64,000 bases of DNA from Sclerurus mexicanus (GCA_013396755.1 VWZF01001843.1:868001-932000), one strand, 5' to 3'; shown: positions 51,640-64,000, counted from the first letter of the stretch. Numbers and translations: made by a program. The notes: a model not told the origin generated them from the letters alone.

Positions 51640-53151
51640 TAAGGTTTGCCCCTAGCTCTGGGGCAGGGCATTCTTCTGGTTCCAGGGTCTGTAGAAACAA
51701 AGGAGTTGAGCTTTTAACTTAAAAGCTCTGGTTTCACACGCTTCCAGAGGTGGTGGTTGTGTGGCTTTGGTGCTCTCAGGTGAGTGTGACTCGCTGGTCT
51801 GTGTTTCAGGCTGTTCCTCAGGGAGCTGAGGTGTGAGGGGAGCTCCTCGTGTCCCGTGTTGGAAAGGGATGCGTACCTGGCTTATCCTGCTGTGTGCAAC
51901 GTGAGGGGGAAAACCATGAAAACTGGGCTGTGTGGGAAATTTGAAAGGTTAAAAGGCCTGTGTTTCATCTATCTGAAAGCCTTATAAGTAAAGAGGGACG
52001 GGGGGGGGGAACAAAATTACCACAAAGGGGAGCAGGTAGGTGAGTGCTGGATGGGGATTGCTGTTTCACTGGCTTAGAGCTGATTTTCCTTTCCTTGGAA
52101 TTGTTTTTCCAGAGGCTGCAAGGCAGCTTTGAGCTCCACACAAATGCCTGTGTCTAGAGAATTTAGGAGCTGGTTCACTAATTGCAGAGCAGGGTGGAAA
52201 GGTTACACTTAGAAAGCTACAATAGAGGCAGATCTGCAAACCTTAATTGTACTTTAGTTTTATTCCTGTTCAGGCCACAGTTGGAACATCATTTAGAGGT
52301 TAGTGTATTGCTTAGAGATATGAATAAAAATTCTTAATTAACACAATAGAAAGGATCTTGGGTTCCTTATTTGGACTGAAATAAAAAAAAGTTAACTGAG
52401 TAACGATACATTCCCCTGAAGTGAAAAATTAGCACCTTACTAATATTTCTTTCGAAAGCTCTTGATTTTAGATTAGGACTAGGGGTTTTGTGATGAAACC
52501 CCTGGGTGGCACTTCAGCCGGTTTGAGTTGCACTCCCAGGTCTGAGCCAGCCTCCCTGTGTGACCCTGGGTGACGTGCCCACCACCAGGGCAGGCTCCCC
52601 TGGTCCAGGTGCTCTGGTGACAGCCCCAGTGCAGCCGGGACAGGGCACTGCGGGGCCCTTTGCACCAGCTGCCCTGGCCTTGGCACCAGCCCCTTCTCTC
52701 TGTTCCCTAAACACGGCTGCAGACCCAGGCTCTGGTGACCTGGGCTCCTGGGAGTGCAGGTTAACTAGTGTGGGGCACTGCTGAGTTTATAAAGAAGGGA
52801 ATATATTTAGCACAACGTTAATGTTATTGCCTTGGTTTCTTAATTCAATTTATTAAGGTAGCAGTTTTGCAGCTTTCTAAGCTGTCTCTAAAGTTTGAGG
52901 TGCTATTCCTTAGCTTCAAAATGTTTGATTTCTGTCATCATAAGATGATAATGAAATATATCTAATTATTTTTATTTCTGGAGTGAAGCATGTGGATAGG
53001 TCAAGTATTTCAAAAGGAAAAATAAAGTGATTAAAAATACAGGAAGGTAATTCTAGAATGTTTTTTACTATTGTTTAGGGACCTGGTTTATACTACACAA
53101 AAAGGTATTGTGAAGCTCCCATGGCTTACAGCTTTTTCTTTCTAAACTTAG
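51640..53151. other. Promoter-proximal stretch, plus side
   Basis: A perfect CAG|GTGAGT donor is at 51780-51785 and an acceptor (ctggtctgtgtttcag) ends at 51809, so plus-strand first exons could use either the 51639 or the 51780 donor. Positions 52490-52780 are GC-rich and carry open frames on both strands but lack domains. A G-run lies at about 51999-52008. Confidence 0.4.
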
Positions 53152-53285
53152 GACATTTATATGTAAAGAAACTCCTTGTGTGACCCCTGCAGAAGGAAAG
53201 AATGCACACATCAAATTGTACTGATTCCCAGGTGATGAAGGTTCCAAGAAATTCCAGAAGTTGAATTTGTACAGCCTTCTGAAAG
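53152..53285 (+). other. Candidate 134-nt untranslated exon, plus strand
   Basis: A strong pyrimidine tract (agctttttctttctaaacttag) ends at 53151 and an AAAG|GTAAAA donor follows the segment at 53286. All three frames contain stops, so it would be an untranslated or non-coding RNA exon. It is about 1.5 kb downstream of the plus-strand donors in the promoter island, so it could be exon 2 of the plus transcript. The donor is only moderate. Confidence 0.33.
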
Positions 53286-54101
53286 GTAAAATTCATTTAA
53301 TTGTTACTGACAAGTGTTTTATGCTGCATTTAATAGCTCTGGTTCCTGGGATGAAGTGATTGGATGAAAAGTAATTTGAAATGTGAACTGTCAATTATTG
53401 TTGCTGTGCTTTAGCTGAAAACAGAACAGTTTCTTTCTGTGTGTTGTGCACAGTTTTGTTATGTGGTATTTCAGTGTTGCCTGACTGGGACTGTCACATC
53501 CAAGCGTGGATCTTGCTGTGTGAAGCACTGAGTAACTTCTAGGGTGGTGCTTTCCAATTCCTCCTATGTGTAAAGTCCCATCAGTCTGATGGGCTGGATG
53601 AAGAGAGAGATAAAGCAGATTAGAAATTAATGACCGGAGGTTAAAATATATTAAATTATTTTCATATTTAGATCAGGATCATCATGAGCAGAATCTCAGG
53701 AGCCATTATTTTAAGCATTAGTGTATAATGCAGTACACTACATTAAGTTTTATGCACAGCAGCTGGAACCTTGGGATGACTACTGTAAACTTTCCATCAC
53801 TGATGGTTTGCACAATGACCTTTTATCTTCATTAACAATACTCTGAAATTGCTCTGAGTGTACCAGTTCGGATTCTTTGGTGGTGAAAATTAGAATATGT
53901 ATTGATGTTAATGGAGCTGTTTGCATTTATTAGTATAAATTACTTTTAGTATTCTCTCACATCATAAATTACAATGGACATCAGGAAAGTCATTTGGCAG
54001 TGCTGATGTATAAACAGTGAAAATGAGAAAACAATTGACTCTACTCTTCAATGTTTAGTAGCAGAAATGTTTGTGGGGTGTGTGTATTTCCCAAGACTCA
54101 C

Positions 54102-54213
54102 CTTTACATGAAGCAGTGAATGAACAAGAACAATGGCCAAGAGTGATTCTCTTGACAAGAGAATCCACCACTGCCTGACCTTTTAGTCTTAGTCTTTCTG
54201 TTCTTAACTTACC
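54102..54213 (-). other. Candidate 112-nt coding-capable exon, minus strand
   Basis: On the minus strand a moderate acceptor (ccttgttttaacacacag) ends at 54214 and a perfect AAAG|GTGAGT donor lies at 54101. The segment is open in phase 0 for 37 codons: a basic start (KLRTERLRLKG), then VVDSLVKR, then a Cys/Ser-rich end. Not recognised. It faces the promoter island from the right on the minus strand and would need a start further right. It may be chance. Confidence 0.2.
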
Positions 54214-57200
54214 CTGTGTGTTAAAACAAGGCATGATGGCACTCATCACCTGTGCATGCCCATGTGGTCCTGTCTGTGAAGTGTCCTGATAGCCCAGGGA
54301 AAGTCTATATTGATCAAGAAATCAGTGAACTGTGTGACAAGGTCACTTCTGGCTGCCAGGTCATGACATTTGCTCAGCAGAGGATGATAAATATTACTCA
54401 TGTGAATGATTTGAGAAGTAAAGTTATATTTATAGTTACGGGTTCTGTTTCTAGTAGAGGAAGTTGTTGGGTGGGAAAGGATATCCCAAGACTAAGCTTC
54501 AAGTCCCTATTGTCACTGATAACCACAATAAACAATTTGAATTTTTGAGATGTTGCTGTAATACAAATAATAATCCAGAGGTAGGTAGATGACAGCTGGT
54601 GAAGCAAGCCTGAACATCTGTTTTATAGTGAATGAACATTGAACATTTCTGGTATCTAGTGCTCTATTTTTACCCAAAAAATCCATACAATATTTAAACC
54701 CCTTTCATGCTGCATTTTGATGACTCATTATTCCATATTGATATCATACAAAGCTGTGATTTCCTTATGTATAAAAAAGACTTGCTGGGTTTACTTGTCG
54801 AGGGAATTTGAAAGCAAAACTAGTATAGAATATAGAAATTTTGAGATAGCAGAAAGTATTTAATCAAGGCAGTGGCTTTTTCAAGTGATTTTTCTTTGTG
54901 ACAAACTAAATATGTATTATATTATTTGTGGATCAGTATATCTAATGTCAGCACACATTGCTGTTTATTGACTCATTTTATCATGCTGAACTGTCACAAG
55001 CTTCTTATTAATCTGTCTCTGAAGGATCAAAATGCTTTAATAAATATGTTATTCCTTAGATCTTCAGCTGAAATGAAACTGTTAGTTAAATGTACTGTGA
55101 CTTTGAGTGAAGATACCTTTGGAGAGATTTAAAATGGGAGCATGATATATAAATCTGTCTGACAAAGGAGAGTGCATCTTTCTCTTAATGGCCAATTAGG
55201 ACTCAAGTGAAAAAAGTAAAAAGCCCTTTCTTATACAAAATGTGAGACTTTGTTATGTGGCACGATTGATTTATCAAAGGGATAATTAACTTTGCAGTTT
55301 CATCCTGAAAGCTCCTTGCTTGTGTAGGGTATTCATTTACATGTAGAGATTGATGTGCTTTAAAGTCTGTACAAGTAATGCATGTATGGATGACACGAGG
55401 GCTAGGGGAGTGTTCACCTCTTGTTGCTCTAAGGATATATATGTAGTTAAGGAGCTGAGCTCTGACTTTATTCAGGACAAGCATGTAATGTGTGAATGTA
55501 ACAAACTTTATAGAATGTTAGTTATTTCAACTTCAATCTGGGAATGCTTCACAAGCATCAGAATCTTTCTGGCCTTTGATACTCACATTAAAATGTGTGT
55601 AGCAATTACCAAATCAGATCATTTTAGCTGAATACCCAAATGTGGGAACAGGACTTTTTAGGTGTGTGCAGCAGTGAACAAGTTGCAGATGGTCATGTGT
55701 GAATAGCCAGACCTGTAAAACTTGTCAGAAAAGCAAGTCCCCAGGGCCTGAAATGACTTTGTTTTCAGATGCAAGTGTGTGTGTCTGTGCAGCCACAGGA
55801 GGTTGGAGATGGTTTCCACTCGGGGCTGGTTTGCACAGACCATCCATCAGTCTGCTTCCTTAGCACTGTGAGCACTTTGGCACTACTTTATTTCCCTGAA
55901 ATCTTAGCAGCAACCCATGATATTGTTACAGTACATTACATGGCTTTTCCTCTGTGTCATTGTATATTGCCATTGGGAAATGAAGCATAAAAAGGCTGCC
56001 ATTAGAGCACATCATTAAATAAGACTGAATGAATTCCAAGTGTTGAGCAATTGATCAGTCCCACTTTGAGCCAAAGAGATGTTTTATCCCAGTTGAGTTC
56101 TTTTAATATAAAAAAAAATCCGTGTTTTAGTGGTGCCTTTTATTTCCTTTAATTTTTCTTTCAGAAATTGTGCAGTATAATATCAGCCTCTACCTTGTAA
56201 AGGAAAAGATCAAAGCATACCAGAACTTACGTGCATGTGCTAAATGTGAGAAAGTTAGAAATTAACTCCCAAGTGCTGCAAGTTTTCTGAACTATGTGAA
56301 AGTAATTCCTACTGAGGGGTTGTTTTAAGCCATCCCATTTTGTGGGTGCAGAGCCCAACTGTTGAATTAACTGCAGGAAGAGAGACTGGATATTGCTTCA
56401 GCATAATTGTTTTGTTTGTGCTGGAGTTACTCAGTTATTACATCCAGTTTGCTGCTTGACTCATTTTGAAGCCCTGGTCTTTTGCAGTTGTGTGTTTTTG
56501 AAGGACACATCAGTGATGGGTCATGCAAGGCTTTTGTTCTTGCCCTCCCTCTGACAGGAAGGTCTGCGGACACCGAAGGTGTGCTGGGGTGTGATGCTAC
56601 CTAGAGAGCATCATTCCTCCTGTGCCATGCTCATTTATTAATGCTTGTGCCACAAACAATAGGAGATATCGAGGCGCACTTGTGTGAAAATGCTCATTGC
56701 CACGATATTGAGGCAAAAGGAATATATTCAGGATTCCCAGTGCTATAACACTTAGGACTATTGCCTTTGTCAGAACAAATATTGGCAGAGGTTAAAGGGA
56801 AAAGAGTGTAATTCAACCACATCTGCCATGAACGCGAGCTATTTAAATTCAATCTTCATTTTCTCTGAACATTTTGATCTTTGTATTTTTAACTGTATGG
56901 AGAGTTCCCCTTTAGGATTTAGAGTGAAGCTGCAGGAGGAAAAAAAAAGAGGTGGCCCATTGTTAAATCTTCAAAGAAAAAGATTCAGGGATAAAAGGGG
57001 AATTGAAATACAAAAGGTTTCTTTAAGGTATTTAATTTTCAAAATGTGGTTCAGGCCTCTGCCTACTGGCCAGTTTCAAATTTACTGTCTAAGAACTGAC
57101 ATTTCAAAGGTGATTTGGAAATGCCTTTTCTCCAGCATTAACCAATGTGAGGGCATGTGGCCCTTTAGTCTGAACACGTGGCACTAAAAATATACATGTG

Positions 57201-60200
57201 GGGAGTGCTTTGTTTCAGAGAGTCACTTTTTTCCTTTCATTTATTTCTGAAATCAAAGTTTTTGTGTTCTTGAAAAGGCTGAGCCTGTGTAATGTCATGC
57301 TTTGAAATACTGTTCTCTTGACATTATAAGACCATGAAAGGTAGAACTTTGACTAACTGTATTATTCCTTCACCTTAAAGAGACATTGTCAAGTTTGCTG
57401 AGCTCTAAATATGACCCACCTAGTTTTGTTTCTTTTACCTCTTACTCTATTCCAAAGCTTATATGGCTCCTTTCTACATACAGTGCTTCAAAGCTGGCCT
57501 TCCTCCGTAAAATTAAACAAATAAAAATCCAAGAACTTTTGTTTCAAGTGATTTTCCATAATCCAGATCAATGTAGGCAGGTGATTGCAGAGTGCAAACT
57601 TTATTTTAACTTACTAGTGCTTATCAAACAATGAGCAGAAGCGATTTGGAATGAGTTATGTCTTTTGATGTGTGGAGATAGTGCTGATCAAAGTCACTGA
57701 TAGCCATTCATGTGAATCCCAGGACAGGCTTTGTCCCCATTACAAACATATTCCATTACAATAATTGTCAGACAACCCCCTTCCTTCTTTTCAAGTGAGA
57801 GTAATTTTAATTTGACCCCTTTAAATCACAAACGTAAATCAAAAACCCAAAACTGAAACACATACTTTTGTTTGAAACCGGAGAGCCTCCATGTAACAAA
57901 ACTAAATCCCTAATGTTTTAATTACCTATAATGATCTCCTTCATGAACATTCTGCTTGTTAAGGCCCAGAAAATGGTCTCATTGAGAACCATGCACCACC
58001 TCTGTGCATAATTCAGGGGGATATATAGATATATATACACACAGGCATTGTTGCTCAGTAGGTTCTGCAGCTGTGAAAGAGACTTATTTTTAGTCTGTCT
58101 CATTGCCACTTTTATGGGGATATCTAATGGAAAGTGCACTTTAGATCTCAAAACTTACCTGAGTTCACTTTAATAAATAGCTGTATACAGCTGAAAAGCT
58201 GGGGTTTATGATCAGAAAGTTTTAAGAGCTCTATTTTGCTCATAATTACTATGTATGGAAATGTAATTTTGGAAAGTTAAAGTGATAAGAAAACTCCTGA
58301 CCTCAGTAAAAACCATTTTCTGCCTAATAGAAACAGGAAACACCCAAGGCTTCACTTTGAAGTCCCTGACACCCAAAGATCAGAATGAGTCTCAAGTACC
58401 CAGAGTCCTACATAACTACAATTCCATATCTGAGTCTGTGGTAGCTTAAGTTCCTGGGAATATTTACTAGATCATTGGTGAGGGAACACAATACATTAAA
58501 AAAAAAAGTGTATGGGCAAATCCATGGGATGTTCGCTCATTCCTCTCTTGAATACTCAACCAAGAGAGGACCTGAGTAGAATTTGCCTCTGGGTTTTTTG
58601 TGAGAGCACAGGAGTATTGTTTGGTGGGGAGATCAGCTGGGTCTTTAAAAAATAAAATAAAACCCTACCAGAGGGCTGTGGACTGGAGAGTTGTAACAGA
58701 TAGACAGACAACTGGGAAATTAATCTCATTTCATAAATTCCAGATTTAGTCCCAGATTGGAGTGAGCCTTACCACAAAGTTTGGTGATGAATGAGGAAAA
58801 AGTAGAAACAATCTTCTTTGGTTCCACTATCTAAAATGAAATTGAAGTGACATTTTTCAAATGAGAATACATTGTGTGCTGCTTTGTCTGGTTCTTTCAT
58901 TTCAGCTTTGTTAGATCTTTTGTTTCTTTGATGCTCAGAATATTGCACCATTTGGCTCTAAAACCTACATTAGAAGAGCATTAATTAAAGGCAGACACAG
59001 TGCAATGGAGACACTGTTAAAATTATGCTTGAAGGTACAATGTAATTAATTTTGTACAAGTGAAACATAAAAGGGAGAATGAAACCGGAGGAAATAGCAG
59101 CACATCCTCACCAAATGATAATGAGAAATACAATTGCAAATCAGACAAAATGCGAAAGGACATATGGAATAATTAGACTCCGAGAAAGAAATCAAAACAC
59201 AGGGTAACTTGCTAATTGCTCACGGAAATGAAGAATATATAACTCATGTCCAGGGTGCTCGGGGTTTGTTTTGGGGTGCTGTTCTGGGAAGTGTGACACT
59301 TGTGTGACACTGTCAGCAGGAGGAGGTTGTACATTTGCCATCGTAATTCCCTGATGGGTGCATGAAGAACTGAGGAGGCACATTCACTTCAGAGCAAGTT
59401 CTCTGCTATGAGGATCTAAGAGGCTTGGTTGGGATCTGGGTTATGGTTCCCCAGGTTGAAAAGGAGGGCACAGGACATAATTAACTGAAATGTTGTCTAT
59501 ACAGGACATGAAAAAGGCTTTAGGAAACTGCTTTATTTTAACTGATCATTTTAAGTAACAGTTAAAGTTCTCCAGACCTTTTCAGAGCCCCTGTGGTTCC
59601 CCCTTAGCTGGGAGTGTTCTTGAGTAAAGCACTTGACAAGATCAAAACTATACCTTGAACACTTACCCTGTACTGCAGAGTTTAGCTGAAGCCCAAGGTC
59701 TCCACAGGTCTAGGGGGCAGTCTTTGGAGATGCAACATAAAGAGAATGCAAGTTTGTCATATGCGATGAACTCCTGTTGATGGCTGGGATTGCAAAGCTC
59801 TTGGTTTTCCTGCAGGGCTTTTGTTCCAGTTCTGTGGAAACTGTGTTGGGATGACCATTTTTAATCTGCTGTGGGAGGAAGGTACCACTCGAGCTTCAGT
59901 GGGGCCACATTGTGGGTTATTGTCAAAGCCTTTGTTTTGTTTTGGTTTACACAAAGAAAAAAAGTCAACAAAAATGCTAAACACTTCACACCTCACACCT
60001 GTCTGTGTGTTGGCACAGAAGTGTCACTGCAAGTCACTCCCCAAACAGGCTTTTGTTACCTGGCAGAAACCAGTGCTCCTACCAAAAGCTTCAGTGTTTT
60101 CATTGCTGATGGACAACACAGTAAATGTTTATAAAGATTGAGGGGAAAATCCTGAAGCGTCTTTTAAAACATTGTGTAGTTTTATGTACAGTATCTTTCT

Positions 60201-61516
60201 GAAGGCTCCATAGGCTGTAAGTTCTTGGCAATTTTAAAACTTTCCTGAATATGCTCACTACCAAACTAGATCCTGGCAGCTGAGTGTTTTAATTCTAAGT
60301 TGGAGTTTTTTCATTGTCTGGAGAAGTCAGTTTATTACTGTCTTCCAACTCATCAGAGCTGAAATGGAACATGGTGTTCCCAGGTGATCTAGAAGGCTTC
60401 TTGCAAGAGCAAGATCATTAATTGCCCACAACTTGAAACTGTGCACAGAAAAACAAAATTGATCCCTTTACATCCTGTGCGGTGTTACTGGCCTTTCTAC
60501 ATTTCTAAAGCTTTCTTAATTAGCCACAAACTCCTGAGCTTGAAAGCAGTGTAATTTATAGCATAATAACACCTTCCCTGTGCAGTGCACTTTGTCATCT
60601 ATTGGGAGTTTGAAGAGTTTTAAATAAATCAAATCCCTTTTTTACTATTACATAACACAGTGCAATAAACTTTCAAATATGTTATTTACAAGGTGGTCTA
60701 TCTTTTGAAGCAATTCAAAGGACAAGATAGGATTCAAAACAGGGTCTGTTCTAAGAAAAAACACCTTGAACTGTTTGCAGTGTATGTAATTATATTGATC
60801 AGACCATATTTTTTCACTGAAATGTCAAATCACACTATTTCAAAATGAAACTAAAGGAAAAACACACTACATATTTTTTTGTCTCCATGGTAAGACTGCT
60901 AAACATGAAAATGTAAAAAAAGGGGGGAAGTTTATAAGGTATAGTATACAGCAAAAATCTGAAGGTCTTTGATCTCCTAAGTTGTCTATTTTGTCATGAT
61001 TTGCACTAAACAGTAGGAAGACAAAATTCAGAAGGGTGTAGAATTCTCACTCATTCATTTTTGTAGCAACTTTAGGGGAGCTCATTCAGCTGAAGTTTAA
61101 TCTTTATTTCAGTGTCAGGACTTTCTAAATTGATTGCTGTAGTAATTACCAATGTGTTACTGGGCAGTTATTTTTATTAAAAAATAAAAATAAACACTCA
61201 ACTTTCAAAGTTGATTATTACACCCAGAGAAATTGTCCAGCTAAGAAGCATAACCCTCCAAGATAATATATTCTTTACAGTTAGTTTCTGCAAATATGCT
61301 CCTGTTGTTTGGATAAAACATGTGCAGGAAATTGATTTCCTGAATCACTTCAGTTTACAGGCTTTTTAAGAGCAATTTTTGTCTCTACCAATTAATCTTC
61401 AGAAATTTTTTCTCTGCTACATGAATGCTCAGAGAATTTTGATAACAAGTAGCTCTAATTCATTGCTTCATGAAAGGGCCTTTTAATCTGTTATGTTTTA
61501 CACTTCTTCCCTGAAG
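54214..61516. other. AT-rich stretch with conserved-looking blocks
   Basis: No gene recognised. By eye the most constrained-looking parts are 56640-56720 (a SOX-type AACAAT at 56655-56660 within a GC-mixed block), 57690-57960 (ATTACAATAATTG and several TTTAAT words) and 59030-59180 (dense TAATT/ACAATTG words). A short TA/CA microsatellite is at about 58020-58043. A minus-strand CTCAG|GTAAGT donor at 58158-58153 has an acceptor 32 nt away (exon 58159-58190) but no support beyond that. Confidence 0.35.
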
Positions 61517-61575
61517 AAACCTCGTGAATTTCAAAGCAGGGATCTTTTCAAGACGTACAGATAATATTTTGAAAG
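61517..61575 (+). other. Candidate 59-nt exon, plus strand
   Basis: A strong pyrimidine tract (gttttacacttcttccctgaag) ends at 61516 and a perfect GAAAG|GTAAGT donor follows at 61576-61581. Only one frame is open, giving 19 residues rich in basic and polar residues (it includes FKAGIFSRRTDNILKG); the other two have stops. The protein is not recognised. It could be an exon of a plus-strand gene starting at the 51.6 kb island, coding or untranslated. Paired strong splice sites at this quality are uncommon in the window. Confidence 0.35.
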
Positions 61576-64000
61576 GTAAGTATGTTTTGCTACTATTAGT
61601 GAAGGGGGGAATAGCTTTTCCTGCCCAAAAAAGCTGCTCTGAGTGTCGCACAAAGGTTTTACGGGCAGGGTGTGGAAAGCTGCGTGGAACTCTGGCCTTG
61701 TGCGAGGCTGAAGGGCTGGGTTTGAGGGGAGCTTGCCTTCACACACCCCAATTGCAGCCGCACGGATTTTGCATGGCCTGTTGCGTTTACCCTAAATAGC
61801 CCTGCAAAGCTGCACCTCTCGATGCCTCTGCATGTGCTGGTGCTGCTGTGGTGGAACCTGGGAGGCACAGATGGGTTGTCTCCCTGTTCCAAAGCTGAGG
61901 CAGAGAGCTGTAAAAGACCCCTGAAGACTTCAGAGCCTCCTTAGCTGAGTGTCCTACCCCTCTGAATATCGGCGTGATGTCTTTACTCCCTCGTGGTTCT
62001 ATTTGTCTTGGTTGTGTTTAAGGTTAGAGACAGTGTATACTCTTCCTGGAGTGTGTAAGTGCATGCCAAAACCAGGTATTTCTTCACACAGCAAACCCAC
62101 AATATTTTGAAAGCCTCATCTACTGTGAAACTTTGAAGTAGATGAGCAATTTTTTGTTGCACCTTGTAATTTTAGCTTCTAGCTCCTGTAATTAATCTTT
62201 TCCCATTTTGGCAATCTTACTGTTAAGGTAAGAGATTTTGCTCAAGAAGGATTTGCAAGGCAGGCTGCTTTACCGAAGTGATGCAGAAAATGCATTTTCA
62301 TTAATTCTCAGGAAAGTGCATGCTGTGATTTTTTTCATAACAAGTGTCTAGTGATGAGGGCATGGCAATGAAAGGCGCACCTTTGCAGGTGATGGCATCG
62401 TGTTTACCCTAATTCAGCTGCCTAAGAGTCCATGCCCAGCTGCCAATGCACCTGTGTGATGTCTTGTACAATACTTACAATGAGAGTTTTCATTCCTCCT
62501 CTTGAATTAACACAAAATGAGTGCTAAACCAGCAGCAATGTTACTGCTGCTGAATAATACACTCACTGCAGCAGCTTCCTGAGGCCGCATCAATGGGGAA
62601 GGTATAACAAGCACAGTACTCAAAATTCCTGCAGTCTGGTCTGAATTGAATTTCTCACTTTATTCAAAGAAATCTGCTCCACAGAATTCTGAGTTCTGTG
62701 TCTTCAACCACCCTTGCAGCTTGTTCCAAATTAGGTTGTGGTTCTGGCCACCTGTCATTACACTGCCAGCTACTATTAAACCATCAAAGCAGTATTTTAG
62801 TTGCTTTGATGTAGTCTGGAATTGTATCTACTGCTGAATGATGATTAGATTAAATGTTACAAAAGTATCCAAAGGGAATAGAAGCACCAGCCTAATCTTG
62901 ATCCACTACAGTTTAATTTTAAGTGTTTCCTTATGTTTCTATTATTGCTGATGCATTCCTTTGTATTTACACATGCTCGTACAGCAGAAAGAGCCTCTTG
63001 GAACAGCATTAAAAAGCTGCCATTAACAAAGGCTGCCTTATTAATGTGCTGTTTCATACATCACAGCCTCAGAGAGCTCTAGAGAATGGATAGTGGAAGT
63101 GTCATTTCCCCTCTTCTGATGACAGTCTATTTTAATAGATATGGAAAAAGCACTGAAGTGAAATGAAGTTCTTTGTTCAGGTTTGGTGGAGAAGTCTGGC
63201 TTCTTTCTGAGAGTCGTTGGCTACTTTTGTGCCAGGCCTCTTGCTCAGGTAACACTTGTGTGTGTTTAGTGTTTATTTGGCCATGGTCTAATGGTCTGTG
63301 TCTTCCTGGAAAATAGAATTCAGGACTGGATGCTGACAGCTCCTTCTTTAGGGAGTGCTACCTGTGTCCAGGTTAACGGAAGGAAGACACCCATTAGCAC
63401 CTGATGCTGCATTTGGTGCTGTTAGCAGCAAATCAGGCTGAGCTCAGAGCCTGCAAACATCTGGCTTTTTGTTTGAGGAGGAATTAATGTCGTATAATTA
63501 CAGGAGGGCAAAGATCCAAGGAGAAAGAGAGAAGAAAAATATTACTGTAATGAGATGTCTGATGCTGCACCGTGCATTTTCTTCCACATAAGCAACAAGA
63601 CATTTAAGCTCAGTTTCGTGTTTCAATTTTTCTGATTTTCAGCAAATTGCAATAACACCAAAAGGTTAAGTGTAGGCTTCAAATGAAGGTTGTTTTTATG
63701 ATTAGGAGTACAGAAAAGACAAATTTGTTTTTCTCTGGTTTGTTCCTGGCTGATTGCAATAAAATATAGACAAGGAGTTATTTCTATTTAGACTTTATCC
63801 TTTTATTTTCTCCAACAGAAGTCAAGTGTTCTTTAAATCACCCTTGTGAATAGAACATCTATGATGTTTGGCAAGTGGCAATATTTTAATGGTGATAGGT
63901 CAAGGAAATAATTCAAAATGGGCCATGAATAGAATTGTGCAATTTGTGCCATGATTTGTGTCCATGAATTCCTCTCCACTGAAAATGGGCCAATTTAAGT
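61576..64000. other. AT-rich stretch, end of window
   Basis: No gene recognised. A 68-nt plus-strand segment (63181-63248) lies between a short acceptor (ttctttgttcag) and a CTCAG|GTAACA donor and is open in two frames; support is weak. Positions 62260-62420 and 63480-63660 have enhancer-like mixtures (CCTTTG, overlapping E-boxes, TAATTA-type words). Confidence 0.4.

Larger units (their letters stand above)
51180..51660. promoter_or_regulatory. CpG-enriched, probably divergent promoter
   Basis: CpG dinucleotides, rare elsewhere in the window, cluster here (for example 51200-51230, 51310-51355, 51505-51525, 51585-51625) together with raised GC content. On the minus strand TATAAAT (51341-51335) is followed by a GAG|GTAAGC donor at 51291 and a second, CACAG|GTAATT, at 51241. 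On the plus strand a GC box CCGCCC (51584-51589) is followed by a CTG|GTAAGG donor at 51639. Facing first-exon donors around one island fit a bidirectional promoter, in birds commonly a gene paired with a divergent non-coding RNA. Transcription start sites cannot be fixed from sequence alone. Confidence 0.5.

Noticed and set aside
52490..52780. GC-rich patch as a second CpG island or exon
   Set aside because: GC-rich but few CpG, open frames on both strands without domains, and no convincing splice sites.
56165..56266. Acceptor-like tract followed by 33 open codons to a stop
   Set aside because: Good acceptor, but the peptide is not recognised and there is no nearby polyadenylation signal or upstream exon.

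Overview
The window looks like nuclear DNA of a bird (any sauropsid is possible, a bird is most likely). It is AT-rich, has no operon-like gene packing and no long open frames, and has few repeats. The repeats I can name are three decayed fragments of CR1, the dominant LINE of bird genomes: a sense 3' end near 4.13-4.31 kb, a sense reverse-transcriptase C-terminal piece near 31.33-31.55 kb, and an antisense 3' end near 39.65-39.75 kb. I see no rRNA, tRNA, CRISPR, bacterial or viral gene. No complete protein-coding gene can be demonstrated. Most open frames are chance frames without coding character.

Layout. Positions 1-48 kb are intergenic or intronic DNA holding CR1 remnants, small tandem duplications, an A/C-rich low-complexity block, a conserved-looking enhancer-like block at 22.6-23.4 kb, and scattered exon candidates defined by paired splice sites. 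The best coding candidate is a plus-strand last exon at 48688-48862: a pyrimidine-rich acceptor, 58 open codons with protein-like composition, a stop, then two AATAAA signals 150-190 nt further on. The gene it would end is not recognised.

Positions 51.2-51.8 kb form a GC- and CpG-richer island that looks like a divergent promoter. On the minus strand a TATAAAT lies about 44 bp upstream of an AG|GTAAGC donor. On the plus strand a GC box is followed by G|GTAAGG and CAG|GTGAGT donors. Between the two arms sits a 12-bp tandem repeat with eight CAGGTG E-boxes at exact 12-bp spacing. Minus-strand transcription could reach exon candidates at 36531-36596, 33684-33704 and 6848-6885. Plus-strand transcription could reach 53152-53285 and 61517-61575. 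Several of these have stops in all frames, so untranslated exons or long noncoding RNAs are as likely as coding genes.

Positions 53-64 kb are AT-rich with several blocks that look constrained by eye (homeobox, SOX and POU-type motifs). That would fit the regulatory surroundings or a long 5' intron of a developmental gene. Every exon and enhancer call is inference from sequence alone; alignment to other bird genomes and RNA-seq would settle them.
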